Source of the DNA: Planococcus shenhongbingii
GTDB taxonomy: Bacteria; Bacillota; Bacilli; Bacillales_A; Planococcaceae
Length of the DNA stretch: 64,000 nucleotides
Assembly: GCF_030413635.1 (NCBI RefSeq)
Contig: NZ_CP129235.1
Coordinates: 682,001-746,000, forward strand
Direction of reading: 5' to 3'
Shown: positions 7,637 to 16,267 of the stretch, one piece after another
Layout: each line of letters starts with the position of its first letter
Position numbering within the stretch: the first letter of the stretch is position 1
Notes under the pieces: generated by a model
The model's database searches: none
Told to the model about the DNA's origin: nothing
The model's input: only the letters and a program-made list of their open reading frames with translations
Made by a program: the position numbers and the translations under genes

Positions 7637-9028
7637 TTATCGTATTGCTTCCGGCACCGGGAAAGTGATGGTGAATTCACTTCCTGTGCCAACTTGGCTG
7701 TCGACCCGGATTTCTCCTTGGTGCAGCGACACAATCTGCTGAACGATGGACAGGCCAAGTCCGGTGCCGTCTGTTTTGCGGGCGGCATCGACCCGGTAAA
7801 AGCGGTCGAATAATTGCGGGATGGCATCTTCCGCGATGCCAATGCCGCTGTCTTTAAACATAACAGCAACTCCTCCACCAGAAGCACTCAAACCGATTTC
7901 AATGCTGCCTCCAGGTTTATTATACTTGATGGCGTTCGTCAGCAGGTTGTCCCAGACATTTTCGAGCAGTTCCGGATCGCCGCGGAAAACGGCCGGCGAC
8001 AGCTTATAGGAAATGTCGATGTCTTCCTCTTCCAGCCGCCAGCGGTATTTCCGGACGACGCTTTTCAAGCTTTCATCGAGCCGGAACTCGGCCGTTTTCA
8101 TCGGATACGCACCTTGGTCGAGCGACGTCAATAGAAGCAATTGGCGCGTCAGACTCGACAGCCGCTTCGCTTCCTGGTCGATGATCGACGTATAGGCCAG
8201 GCGGTCGCTGTCCGGCAAATCCGGCGATTTCAATAAATCGGCGTAGCCCTGGATGTTCATCAGCGGCGACTGGAAGTCATGCGACACGTTGCTGATGAAC
8301 GATTTCCGCGCCAAGTCGTTGTGCTGCAGCTGGATCTGCATCAAGTTGAAGCTTTCCGACAGCTGGCCGATTTCGTCATTGCGCTTGATTTCGAGCGGAT
8401 AGCTGTAGTTTTCACGGGCGATGTATTGGGTCGCTTCCGTCAGCTGGACAATCGGACGCGTCAGTTGGCGGGCCATCCACACCATGCCGAGAATGCTGAC
8501 GACTCCGATTGCCCCGACAAAGCCGATCAACACGGAATGGATATCCGTCGCCAACAGCTTGGTATCCGGCCGGATAAACAGCCCGTACCGCTCATCGTCA
8601 TACGTGAACGGCACGCCGACCGTATTGTGCAGCTTATTGGTAAAATGGGCAATCATGAAAATCTGGTTCGAAAAATCATCCAGGCCCGTATACCGTTCGC
8701 CGTCACTTATGGCGCGCTGCGCTTTTTCAGGCAGCGTGGTGTCTTCAAACGCTTTGCCGTAAAACTTTTTCCGGCCATTGCTGTCGACTACCGCAATCTG
8801 ATAGCCGAGATTGGCGACAGCTTCCAAGTAATGGTCGAAGTTGTTGTCGGAATGGGGAACCATGTTCAGCGTTGCGGTGACTTCCTCGGCAATGCCAATA
8901 TTCTGTTCGATGGTATCTTCTTTCGTAACGCTCAGGTAGAAGACATTGGCCAGCGTAAAGCCGATCAAAATGGAAAGCGCTAAAATGAACAGCGTGGCAA
9001 CGATAAACTGCCGGTACAAGGTTTTCAT
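7637..9028 (-). CDS. HAMP-domain sensor histidine kinase
   Basis: This 463-residue membrane kinase has TM1 about residues 9-31, an extracellular domain of about 130 residues, TM2 about 164-186 and HAMP (RQLTRPIVQLTEAT). A HisKA segment SNVSHDFQSPL carries phospho-acceptor His250, and HATPase motifs NLLTNAIKYN, DSGIGI and GTGLGLSIV follow. The H-box has HDFQSP where HELRTP is more common, a variant typical of kinases in Bacillus efflux and envelope-stress systems. Its start overlaps the response-regulator stop by 4 bp (ATGA), so the two are translationally coupled. With an MMPL exporter upstream in the same direction, it probably senses an envelope-active compound; this is inference. Confidence 0.92.
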   Translation of the reverse strand: MKTLYRQFIVATLFILALSILIGFTLANVFYLSVTKEDTIEQNIGIAEEVTATLNMVPHSDNNFDHYLEAVANLGYQIAVVDSNGRKKFYGKAFEDTTLPEKAQRAISDGERYTGLDDFSNQIFMIAHFTNKLHNTVGVPFTYDDERYGLFIRPDTKLLATDIHSVLIGFVGAIGVVSILGMVWMARQLTRPIVQLTEATQYIARENYSYPLEIKRNDEIGQLSESFNLMQIQLQHNDLARKSFISNVSHDFQSPLMNIQGYADLLKSPDLPDSDRLAYTSIIDQEAKRLSSLTRQLLLLTSLDQGAYPMKTAEFRLDESLKSVVRKYRWRLEEEDIDISYKLSPAVFRGDPELLENVWDNLLTNAIKYNKPGGSIEIGLSASGGGVAVMFKDSGIGIAEDAIPQLFDRFYRVDAARKTDGTGLGLSIVQQIVSLHQGEIRVDSQVGTGSEFTITFPVPEAIR

Positions 9029-9696
9029 TTAGGCGCCTCAAGTTTATAGCCGATGCCGCGCAGCGTATGGATTTCAACATTCGCGCCGTAGCGTTTCAGG
9101 CGGTCGCGAATGCGGTTGATATGGGTATTCAGCGTCATTTCGCTGCTTTGGTTGTCTTCGCCCCAGACATGCTCCAGCAGCAAAGAGCGGGGCGTCGCCA
9201 TATTCGCCCGCGATGCCAACAGCGACAGCAATTCAAATTCCTTTAGCGGCAAGATCAAGGTTTCATTGTTGATCGCCACTTCGAAATTCCGGCGGTTGAT
9301 CGACAAATTGCCGGCGTGCAGGATTTCCTGGATCGAACGCTCGAAACGCCGCAGCACCACCGCCACCCGGAATAAGAGTTCCTTCGGCTCGAACGGCTTG
9401 ACCATATAATCTTCCGTTCCCGACAAAAAGCCTTTTTCCTTGTCTTCCAGCTGGCCTTTCGCGGTCAGCAGAATCACCGGGACGTCGAGGTCCTGCGTCA
9501 GGAGGCGGGTCAGTTCAAAGCCGTCCATGCCGGGCATCATGACATCGACAATCGCCAGATCAACGGTTTCTTCTTCAAGCAGCATCAGCGCCTGTTCCGC
9601 GTCACTGGCTTTGAACACGGTATAGCCTTCTCGGCCAAGGTGGATGGCCACGAGCTGCTGAATATAGAAATCGTCATCTACGACGAGTATTTTCAT
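9025..9696 (-). CDS. OmpR/PhoB-family response regulator
   Basis: This 223-residue protein has an N-terminal receiver domain with acidic pocket DDD at 7-9, phosphorylation site Asp51 in IVDVMMPGMDG, the conserved threonine in LLTAKG and the lysine in MVKPFEP. A winged-helix trans_reg_C domain follows, with ELLSLLASRAN, HVWGED and a final TLRGIGYKLE. It is the partner of the overlapping kinase at 7637. A GGGGGAGGAATTC ribosome site precedes the ATG. Probable target: the upstream MMPL gene and its own operon. No clear direct-repeat binding site was identified. Confidence 0.93.
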   Translation of the reverse strand: MKILVVDDDFYIQQLVAIHLGREGYTVFKASDAEQALMLLEEETVDLAIVDVMMPGMDGFELTRLLTQDLDVPVILLTAKGQLEDKEKGFLSGTEDYMVKPFEPKELLFRVAVVLRRFERSIQEILHAGNLSINRRNFEVAINNETLILPLKEFELLSLLASRANMATPRSLLLEHVWGEDNQSSEMTLNTHINRIRDRLKRYGANVEIHTLRGIGYKLEAPK

Positions 9697-9718
9697 GCGA
9701 ATTCCTCCCCCTCACTTG

Positions 9719-9749
9719 GAAAGCCCGGCACATCAGAGGCCGGGCTTTC
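9719..9749 (-). other. GC-rich hairpin upstream of the response regulator
   Basis: Eleven-base arms GAAAGCCCGGC and GCCGGGCTTTC pair around a 9-nt loop, but no U-run follows on either strand. It could end some MMPL transcripts or act in the regulator's leader. Confidence 0.5.
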
Positions 9750-9840
9750 AGCTACCTTTATCCCGCTTTAACGCTCAGTAATATTTCCGCTTATTCAAGC
9801 GGGAAATCCACTGACCGTAAAAGCCCGATTGGATCAACTA

Positions 9841-9874
9841 ACAATCAGTGGGGATAAAGAACCCCACTGATTGT
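9841..9874 (-). other. 13-bp intergenic hairpin downstream of the MMPL gene
   Basis: Arms ACAATCAGTGGGG and CCCCACTGATTGT are perfect. There is no strong U-tract, so it may be a weak terminator or RNA-end stabiliser between the MMPL gene and the two-component genes. A related but less perfect CAGTGGGGAT..ATCCC hairpin lies at about 26695-26720. Confidence 0.5.
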
Positions 9875-9900
9875 AGTTTCTCTTTATTATGCCGGGTTTC

Positions 9901-11997
9901 TTAATCTTTTTCAAAAAACAAAATCAGCGCCGGCAGCAGCATGCCGCGTACCAGGAACGTATCGATCAAAATGCCGATCGACACCATAAAGCCGAAGATG
10001 AATAAATCGGCGATCGGCATGGTGGTGAGTGCCGCAAACGTCGCTGCCAGGATGATGCCGGCAGAAGAAATCACGCCGCCGGTATGGCTGATGGCAATTT
10101 CGAGCGCGTCTTTCACTTTCCGCGAACGCCGTTCTTCCATAAAGCGCGAAATCAGGATGATGTTGTAGTCGATGCCAAGCGCCACCAGGAACACGAACGC
10201 ATAGACCGGCACCCGCGTACTGATCGCTTCAAAGCCGAATAGCACATCAATGAGGAAAATCCCGAGGCCAAGCGCCGAAAGGTAAGAGAATAAAATCGTC
10301 GCCATCATGTAAATCGGCATTTTCCATGAACGCGTCAATGCGAACAGCAGCACGAGAATCAATAACGTTTCCAGTATCACAATCTTGTAGATGTCCTGGT
10401 TGTTGACGTCGCGTTCATCGACGAGTTTCGGCGTGATGCCGCCAAAATGCGTTTCGCCGTCAATCGCTGCTTGTTCAAGCAACGCTCCGCTGTCATCCCG
10501 CAATTGCTTCACGAAATCCAGGGCTTCGGTGGAATACGGATTGATCGACAACGCCAAGTTAAATTCCAAAGCCTGGCCGTCATCAGTCCGGTTGGACAAA
10601 CGGGCAGAAGCGATTTCATCATAAGAAGTAAGCTGTTCAGACAGATCGGCCGCCGCTTGTTCGGCAATCGGCTCATTGCTGACGACCAATAGGGAAGAAG
10701 GGGCGATGTCGCCTTTTTCGAATTTCTCTTCGACGATTTCATAGCCGACGCGCGACGGCATATCGTCCGGGAAAGATTTCACTGTATCAAATTCAAAGTC
10801 GAGGTTCAGCACGTTCAGCGCCGACACGAGCATCAAGATGGCTACCAATCCGCCGGATAGAAGCGGCTTGTTGACGACAAATTTTGCCACCGGTCCCCAG
10901 ATGCCGTGTTTCACATTTTCCGCATCGCCGTATTTCGGCACTTTCGGCCAGAATGCTTTGCGGCCGAATAACGTGAACAGTGCCGGAATCAGCGTGATCG
11001 ATGCAATCATGATGACGAACACCGCCATGCCGAACGTCGGCGCGAAGTTCGCGTAGTCACGGAAATCCGCAAAGAACAGCACGAGCATCGCCGCCAGCAC
11101 CGTACCGCCGGCAAAGAATACCGGTTCGCCGGTCGCGCGCATGGCATATTTCATCGCTTCGTATTTGCTCTCAAAATGGTTCAGTTCCTCGCGGTAGCGG
11201 GAGAACACGAACAGCGAGTAATCGATGACTGCTGCGAACAATAAAATACTCATGATCGATGTCGTCTGGCTGGTCAGCTCCAAGCCGCCGGCACCCATAA
11301 AGGCGAGAGCCTGGTTGACCACTTGATAGACGATGCCGGTCGCAAGCAGCGGGATGATTGCGAGCAGCGGTGAGCGGTAAATGACAATCAGCAGCACTAG
11401 GATAATCAAGACGGTCGCAATCAATAAGACAAAGTCCGCTTGTTCGAACAGCTTCACGGTGTCACCGGCAATTCCGGCAGGTCCCGTGATGTAGAACTGC
11501 ATACTGTCAAAATCGGCGGCGATATCGCGGCCGATTTCGGAAGCTTCGTCGTTAATCTCGGCGAAGTCAGCGCTGCCAAGACCTGCTTCCAAAGTCATCG
11601 GCACGATCATCGTCGTTTTGTCTTCGGAATAGAAGCCTTGAAGGGCGGGCGGCGGCAATTGGCTGATGTCGACGATCGAGTCGACGCCTTCAATATCGGC
11701 TGCCGCAATGCCGGCCATGATTTCCTGGACTTCTGCCAGCTTCACCTCACCTTCATCGTTATGGAAGACGAGGATGCCGGGCGTCCCTTGGTCGTCCGGG
11801 AAATACTCTTTTAGTTTCTGGTCCGCGATGATCGACTGGGCGTCATCGGGAAGCGACTGGAAGTTGGCCACTTTGTAATCGTTCAGTGTCGGCCCGAATG
11901 TCAGACCAATCGCCAGGACGATCCAGGCGATGATGGTGATCCACATGCCGCGTTTTGTGGAGACCCAGTCAGTGAGCGGGTTCAGTAGTTTGTTCAT
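9901..11997 (-). CDS. MMPL-family RND transporter
   Basis: This 698-residue protein has two halves, each with one N-terminal TM, a large extracellular loop and five TMs, twelve in all. Motifs typical of MMPL/YdfJ proteins are seen in TM4-TM5 of each half: AAVIDYSLFVFSRYREE and LGIDYNIILISRFMEER, holding the proton-relay Asp-Tyr pairs. It would export lipids, siderophores or toxic amphiphiles driven by protons. I prefer the ATG at 11997 (GAGGAG 8 nt upstream) over a GTG nine bases earlier. It is upstream of a two-component system in the same direction; Bacillales often place MMPL pumps under such control. Confidence 0.9.
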   Translation of the reverse strand: MNKLLNPLTDWVSTKRGMWITIIAWIVLAIGLTFGPTLNDYKVANFQSLPDDAQSIIADQKLKEYFPDDQGTPGILVFHNDEGEVKLAEVQEIMAGIAAADIEGVDSIVDISQLPPPALQGFYSEDKTTMIVPMTLEAGLGSADFAEINDEASEIGRDIAADFDSMQFYITGPAGIAGDTVKLFEQADFVLLIATVLIILVLLIVIYRSPLLAIIPLLATGIVYQVVNQALAFMGAGGLELTSQTTSIMSILLFAAVIDYSLFVFSRYREELNHFESKYEAMKYAMRATGEPVFFAGGTVLAAMLVLFFADFRDYANFAPTFGMAVFVIMIASITLIPALFTLFGRKAFWPKVPKYGDAENVKHGIWGPVAKFVVNKPLLSGGLVAILMLVSALNVLNLDFEFDTVKSFPDDMPSRVGYEIVEEKFEKGDIAPSSLLVVSNEPIAEQAAADLSEQLTSYDEIASARLSNRTDDGQALEFNLALSINPYSTEALDFVKQLRDDSGALLEQAAIDGETHFGGITPKLVDERDVNNQDIYKIVILETLLILVLLFALTRSWKMPIYMMATILFSYLSALGLGIFLIDVLFGFEAISTRVPVYAFVFLVALGIDYNIILISRFMEERRSRKVKDALEIAISHTGGVISSAGIILAATFAALTTMPIADLFIFGFMVSIGILIDTFLVRGMLLPALILFFEKD

Positions 11998-12124
11998 GTA
12001 TGCCACTCCTCATTCGAATTTAAGTATCGTAACCACATCATCATAGCGGACGAATATAAATTGAATATCAATTTTTAATGGCGGGGAGTTGAACAATATT
12101 CAGGATTTGGGGTAGCCGAAGAAT

Positions 12125-12211
12125 TCGCTTCAGGTGGACGCTTTCCGCGGGCTTGCGCGAAGTGATGCAGGAGCACAATGTTTGCCCTCGCCACCTTCCG
12201 CTTTTTCTTCT
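12125..12211 (+). repeat. Extragenic Bacillales-type repeat, short copy
   Basis: It runs from TTCGCTTCAGGTGGACGC through CTTTCCGCGGGC to GCAGGAGCACAATGTTTGCC and CACCTTCCGC. It matches both ends of the 6615-6825 copy with the middle missing. It lies between the MMPL gene and the DJ-1 gene, where no reading frame is convincing. Confidence 0.65.
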
Positions 12212-12356
12212 AATTTTATTCTCAAATGATGGGAATTCAGTATGTTGGTATCATTAAATTTTATTATATATCAGAATATTCAGAAGTGTTATAATGCAGA
12301 GTAAGTAGAATATGTCATGTGGAGAAAAGTGCGTTCAAATGAAGGGAGAGAGTTGG

Positions 12357-12965
12357 ATGGAGCTAGAGAAAGTGTTGTTTGTGGTGCTGGACGAGTATGC
12401 GGATTGGGAAGCGGCATCACTCGCTGCGGCGTTGAATGAGAAGCCGGAGCAGAGCGAGCAGAAGTATGAAGTGAAGACGGTGTCGCTCAGCAAGGATCCG
12501 GTGAGTTCGATTGGCGGTTTCCGGGTGGTGGCGGATTATACGGTGGATGAAGTGGGCGATGATTTTGCGGGACTGGTGCTGATCGGCGGAAATTCGTGGC
12601 GGAAAGAAGAAAGCAAAGCGGTTCAGCAGCTGGTGCAAAAAGCGCTGGATGGCAATAAAGTCCTCGGTGCAATTTGCGATGCCACGGTCTTTCTTGGGAT
12701 GAACGGCGTCTTGAATCATATCCGGCATACAAGCAATCATTTGCCTGAACTGCAGGACGTGGCGGGAGAGAATTATACGAATGAAGCGCGCTACGTGGAG
12801 CAGCAGGCAGTGCGCGATGGCAATATCATCACCGCCAACGGTTCTGCGTATCTGGAATTCGGAAAAGAAGTGATGACGGCACTCGAGTCGGCGCCTCAGC
12901 CGGAGATTGATGAGTGGTACGAATTTTTCAAGAGCGGGTATTATGAGTTTATCAAAAACCGATGA
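12357..12965 (+). CDS. DJ-1/PfpI-family class I glutamine amidotransferase-like protein
   Basis: This 202-residue cytoplasmic protein begins VLFVVLDEYADWEAASLAAAL. It contains GLVLIGGNSWRKEE and the nucleophile elbow LGAICDATVFLG with Cys in the DJ-1 position, and later HTSNHLPELQ and NIITANGSAYLEF. The family includes PfpI peptidases, glyoxalase III and stress chaperones; B. subtilis has close relatives of unknown function. The ATG at 12357 is chosen because AAGGGAGAG sits 6 nt upstream, whereas an upstream in-frame start at 12312 lacks a ribosome site. An extended -10 (TGTTATAAT, ending 12295) probably drives it. Confidence 0.85.
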   Translation: MELEKVLFVVLDEYADWEAASLAAALNEKPEQSEQKYEVKTVSLSKDPVSSIGGFRVVADYTVDEVGDDFAGLVLIGGNSWRKEESKAVQQLVQKALDGNKVLGAICDATVFLGMNGVLNHIRHTSNHLPELQDVAGENYTNEARYVEQQAVRDGNIITANGSAYLEFGKEVMTALESAPQPEIDEWYEFFKSGYYEFIKNR

Positions 12966-13013
12966 CGTGATGGCTGGATCACAGCAAGCCGTTCAGTTTC
13001 AGAACAAGCAATC

Positions 13014-13070
13014 GCACCTCAATTCGTCCGGTTTTCAAAAATCAAACATTGCGAATCGGGGTGCTTTTTT
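13014..13070 (+). terminator. Terminator after the DJ-1 gene
   Basis: A 13-bp stem with one mismatch (GCACCTCAATTCG with CGAATCGGGGTGC) is followed by TTTTTT. Confidence 0.75.
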
Positions 13071-13157
13071 ATGTATATCTCTTAACTAAGTAATTTTGCT
13101 GCAAACTGTCTTCAATTCAACTGTAAAAGTTCATCATTTACAGGAGGTGGTTGATGG

Positions 13158-13433
13158 ATGAAAAAATCTTTCTTTTCGATAGCGGGCGGTTTAATTGCAG
13201 GACTGATTTTAGCGTTTATCTTTTTTGATTATCAAACGATCACCAACGAGCATATCGGGTTAGGCGGAGTTGACCGCATGGTAAAAGACATGGATTTTGA
13301 ATTTGTTTTTAATGCTTCGTTACTGGTGATCGGAATGTCCATTTTCATTTATCTGATTTGGAGTTGGGTAGATCGAAAGAAAGAGGAGAAGTTTTTAAAG
13401 GACTATATTAATAGCAGAAAGCGAAACAATTAA
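13158..13433 (+). CDS. Small two-TM membrane protein (91 aa)
   Basis: Two hydrophobic helices (about 7-24 and 53-72) bracket a 28-residue loop. The C-terminus is very basic (RKKEEKFLKDYINSRKRNN), consistent with a cytoplasmic tail. An AGGAGGTGG ribosome site precedes it. It stands alone between two terminators. I do not recognise a family. Confidence 0.65.
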   Translation: MKKSFFSIAGGLIAGLILAFIFFDYQTITNEHIGLGGVDRMVKDMDFEFVFNASLLVIGMSIFIYLIWSWVDRKKEEKFLKDYINSRKRNN

Positions 13434-13444
13434 AATGACTGTGA

Positions 13445-13471
13445 AAGCATCTTCAAATCGGATGCTTTTTT
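13445..13471 (+). terminator. Terminator after the 13158 gene
   Basis: Stem AAGCATC/GATGCTT with a TTTTTTTC run. Confidence 0.75.
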
Positions 13472-13500
13472 TCTTGGATTTATTTGAACCCTTTAATTGA

Positions 13501-13558
13501 TTGACAATTCTATTTATTTAAACTAGAATATGAGCATATACTAATATATGCATATAGC
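13501..13558 (+). promoter_or_regulatory. czr promoter with an inverted-repeat operator
   Basis: TTGACA (13501-13506), a 17-nt spacer and TAGAAT (13524-13529) form a near-consensus sigma-A promoter. Immediately downstream, 13528-13558 is an AT-rich imperfect dyad (ATATGAGCATATA / TATATGCATATA), placed where SmtB/ArsR repressors bind. It precedes the CzrA-type repressor gene and so is probably its autoregulatory site. Confidence 0.7.
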
Positions 13559-13596
13559 AGAATGGAAATAGAGAATCAGGAAACGAGGCGGAACCA

Positions 13597-13926
13597 ATGG
13601 AACAACATAAAGAAAATGTAGCGCTAAAAACCAGCAACGATTTGGACGAGGAAACTTTATTTGTCGTATCGCAGACGTTCAAGGCATTGGGTGATCCGAC
13701 GAGAATCCGAATCCTTAATTTGCTGTTTGAAGGGGAATATGCCGTCAATGATATTGCCGAGACGCTGCAGCTGAAACAGTCCACGGTATCGCATCAGCTC
13801 CGGTTCCTGAAAAATCTGCGCTTGGTGAAATTCCGGAGAGAAGGCACGACTTTGTTTTATTCCCATGATGATGATCATGTGATGAGTGTGCTGAAACTGG
13901 CCATCGAACACGCCTGCCACAATTGA
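13597..13926 (+). CDS. czrA: ArsR/SmtB-family metal-sensing repressor, CzrA type
   Basis: This 109-residue winged-helix repressor contains [16 protein letters not shown] and the recognition helix [16 protein letters not shown]. The last helix, [17 protein letters not shown], has the Asp-x-His and His-x-x-His spacing of the alpha-5 zinc/cobalt site in S. aureus CzrA, so Zn or Co should release it from DNA. It lacks the CxC of arsenic or cadmium sensors. It sits 38 bp before the czcD exporter and downstream of a strong promoter-operator, making a classic self-regulated zinc efflux operon. Confidence 0.9.
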   Translation: MEQHKENVALKTSNDLDEETLFVVSQTFKALGDPTRIRILNLLFEGEYAVNDIAETLQLKQSTVSHQLRFLKNLRLVKFRREGTTLFYSHDDDHVMSVLKLAIEHACHN

Positions 13927-13964
13927 TCCAGCAGATGATTGAAGACAGTTAGGAGGTTTTTCAA

Positions 13965-14912
13965 GTGGGGCACGATCATGGACATGACCACACGCATGGG
14001 GCCAATAAAAAGGTCTTGATCATCAGTTTTGCCATCATCACGACTTATATGGTGATTGAAGCAATCGGGGGATGGTTGACGAATAGCTTAGCGCTATTGG
14101 CGGATGCCGGGCATATGCTGAGTGATTCCATTTCGATGGGCGTCGCGATATTGGCGTTTACGTTAGGCGAAAGAGTGGCCGACTACAGCAAGACGTATGG
14201 CTACAAACGGTTTGAAATACTGGCGGCGGTTTTCAACGGCGTGACGCTTGTGGGGATTTCCGTTTACATTTTCTACGAAGCGTATCACCGGTTTGCGAAT
14301 CCGCCTGAAGTTGCGTCTACCGGCATGCTGATCATCGCGGCGATCGGTTTACTTGTCAATGTCCTGGTCGCGTGGCTGCTGATGCGCGGAGGCGATACGA
14401 AGGAAAACTTGAATGTGCGGGCAGCGTTTCTCCACGTGCTCGGCGATCTGCTCGGTTCAGTCGGAGCGGTTGCAGCGGCATTGCTCATCATGTTTTTCAA
14501 TTGGGGCTGGGCCGATCCCTTGGCAAGCGTCATTGTGGCCGTCCTGATTCTGTTCAGCGGCTGGCGTGTCACGAAAGACGCTGTTCATATCTTAATGGAA
14601 GGCACACCGAAAAATATGGATTTGGACGACATCATCGATACAATGGAAAACGTGGAAGGCATTGAAAGCATCCACGATTTGCATGTCTGGTGCATCACGA
14701 GCGGCCAGAATGCGCTTTCCTGCCATGCCGTCGTCGATGGCAATCTGTCTGTCGGGGCCAGCCAGGAAATTTTGCGGAATGTCGAGCATGAACTTGGGCA
14801 TAAAGGGATTGGGCATGTCACCATCCAGATGGAAAATAACGACCATCCGCATGAAAATGATCTGCTGTGCCAAAATGACGGAGAGTCAGTAGGTCACCGG
14901 CATGAGCATTGA
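13965..14912 (+). CDS. czcD: Cation diffusion facilitator, zinc/cobalt exporter CzcD
   Basis: This 315-residue protein has a His-rich N-terminus (GHDHGHDHTHG), six TMs and a cytoplasmic domain. The two transport-site motifs are present: ADAGHMLSD (His50/Asp54) and LHVLGDLLGS (HxxxD). The C-terminal metal-binding domain includes HDLHVWCITSG and ends in a His-rich tail (VGHRHEH). It should exchange Zn2+ or Co2+ for protons at the membrane. The GTG start is set by TAGGAGG 9 nt upstream. A broken copy of its 3' end survives at 16012-16128. Confidence 0.93.
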   Translation: MGHDHGHDHTHGANKKVLIISFAIITTYMVIEAIGGWLTNSLALLADAGHMLSDSISMGVAILAFTLGERVADYSKTYGYKRFEILAAVFNGVTLVGISVYIFYEAYHRFANPPEVASTGMLIIAAIGLLVNVLVAWLLMRGGDTKENLNVRAAFLHVLGDLLGSVGAVAAALLIMFFNWGWADPLASVIVAVLILFSGWRVTKDAVHILMEGTPKNMDLDDIIDTMENVEGIESIHDLHVWCITSGQNALSCHAVVDGNLSVGASQEILRNVEHELGHKGIGHVTIQMENNDHPHENDLLCQNDGESVGHRHEH

Positions 14913-14913
14913 A

Positions 14914-14946
14914 AAACGCTTGGACAAACTTTGTCCAGGCGTTTTT
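14914..14946 (+). terminator. Terminator of the czr operon
   Basis: AAACGC-TT-GGACAAA pairs with TTTGTCC-A-GGCGTTT around one base, and TTTT follows. Confidence 0.8.
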
Positions 14947-15067
14947 GCCGTTCAGTATTCTTAATGAGGAAACCGTTGCGCAAAATGTTTATCAAAGGAG
15001 CTATAGTTTCCGCAAAAAGGGTATACCAAATTAATTGCTAAGAAGATTTTCCAAAGGGGAGATTGCC

Positions 15068-15808
15068 ATGTTCATCACAAGCTTGCTGGTCATTATCGGA
15101 TTCATGACTGTGCATATTTTTACGGATGCCATTAAGTACTTGGAGAAGCGAATGACCAACCGGCTGGTCTCAATGGTTTCCGGCGGTTCAATCGCTTACG
15201 TTTTTTTGCATCTTGTGCCTGAACTGACACATCATCAGGAAGTCGCCCATGAAGCGCGTTTACTTCCTTGGCTTGAAAATGTAGACTACGTGACTTATGT
15301 AGCGGCATTGCTTGGCATCGCCGTGTTTTATGGCATCAATCAAATGAGCGAAAAATCCGAGCGGGAAAACAGACGTATGAGGAATTTGACGCGGCCATCC
15401 AAACGGGTCTTCGTCCTTGAAATCAGTGCCTTTGCGTTGTATAACGGATTGATCGGTTATTTGCTCCAAGAACTGAGCGGCGACAGCATTGGTGCTTATG
15501 TCGTTTACTTCCTAGTTTTTTCTTTCCATTTCATCGCCAATAACCGGATTCTCCAGTTGACGCATGAAGACCTTTATACACGGGCGGGCCGATGGATTTT
15601 GGCGGTTTCGGTTCTTATCGGATGGATTTTGTACGAAGTGACGCATGCAAGCCCCTTAACCTTGGCGTTTCTGTCTTCTTTCCTGACAGGCGGCGTTGTC
15701 TTGAACATCCTAAATGACGAACTGCCGGAAGAAAGGGAAAGCAGTTTTCCTATGTTTCTCATGGGCATGCTCTTTATCGCCGTCCTGCTCCAAATTATTA
15801 TTGGATGA
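15068..15808 (+). CDS. ZIP-like seven-TM membrane protein
   Basis: This 246-residue protein has about seven hydrophobic helices. FLHLVPELTHHQE in the second to third helix resembles the metal-binding HxxPE element of ZIP transporters, and FSFHFIANNRILQ has a second possible ligand histidine. The charged loop after helix three (KSERENRRMRNL) lacks a His-rich stretch. The ATG at 15068 is preceded by AAAGGGGAG. It follows the zinc exporter operon in the same direction, which suggests metal homeostasis, but true metal transport is unproven. Confidence 0.65.
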   Translation: MFITSLLVIIGFMTVHIFTDAIKYLEKRMTNRLVSMVSGGSIAYVFLHLVPELTHHQEVAHEARLLPWLENVDYVTYVAALLGIAVFYGINQMSEKSERENRRMRNLTRPSKRVFVLEISAFALYNGLIGYLLQELSGDSIGAYVVYFLVFSFHFIANNRILQLTHEDLYTRAGRWILAVSVLIGWILYEVTHASPLTLAFLSSFLTGGVVLNILNDELPEERESSFPMFLMGMLFIAVLLQIIIG

Positions 15809-15825
15809 AAACCTGCACAAGTAAA

Positions 15826-16011
15826 TCAACGCAAAGCCTCTCGTGCCAAATGCTCAACTTCTTTTTTCACATAGAAATCATATTGCAAATTGTTAATTTT
15901 TGAACTCCTGACCAATGGCATGGCGCCACGTTCAGCACCGCCAAAAAACGCGTTCAAGCCATCGATATTCGACTTCCGCATAACGTCATAGGAAATGCCG
16001 TGCTCGCTGAG
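15826..16011 (-). pseudogene. 5'-truncated copy of the small protein encoded at 28317-28586
   Basis: From LSEHGISYDVMRKSN to the end YDFYVKKEVEHLAREALR, this minus-strand frame matches LSEHGISYDVVRKSN to YDFYVKKEDEHRADQALRH of the intact protein at 28317-28586. The match stops exactly at 16011, where antisense of a cation-diffusion-facilitator fragment begins. The frame stays open into that fragment, but its upstream part there is antisense noise, and the native start and promoter are gone. Confidence 0.8.
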
Positions 16012-16128
16012 TTTAACATCGAGCATGAACTCGAACATAAAGGAATTGGACATGTCACCAACCAGATGGAAAACAAAGAACATCCGCATGAAAATGAACT
16101 GCTGTGCCAGAATGACGGCGAGTCATAA
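16012..16128 (+). pseudogene. 3' remnant of a second czcD-like gene
   Basis: The plus frame reads FNIEHELEHKGIGHVTNQ, then MENKEHPHENELLCQNDGES and stop. This parallels NVEHELGHKGIGHVTIQ, then MENNDHPHENDLLCQNDGES near the end of the intact CzcD (13965-14912). Only the last 38 codons remain; the rest has been replaced by the oppositely oriented fragment at 15826-16011. The differences from czcD show it was a diverged paralogue and not a fresh duplication. Confidence 0.85.
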
Positions 16129-16267
16129 AAGCAGCAAGTGTCTGACACTGGGGCAGGTGTTAAAGGAATATGAAGAAGTGAGCGGTTCCGGATGGCTTCG
16201 GAATCGTTTTTTTATTATGGGCTTTTATAATGCCGAGAAGTTATGGGTGAAAGTTCATTGAATTTTA

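Noticed and set aside
8279..8983. Plus-strand 234-codon frame opposite the sensor kinase
   Set aside because: It is the antisense of a gene with clear kinase motifs; long antisense frames are expected from its codon use.
12312..12356. Upstream start (MSCGEKCV) for the DJ-1 gene
   Set aside because: No ribosome site; the ATG at 12357 follows AAGGGAGAG and aligns with DJ-1/PfpI N-termini.
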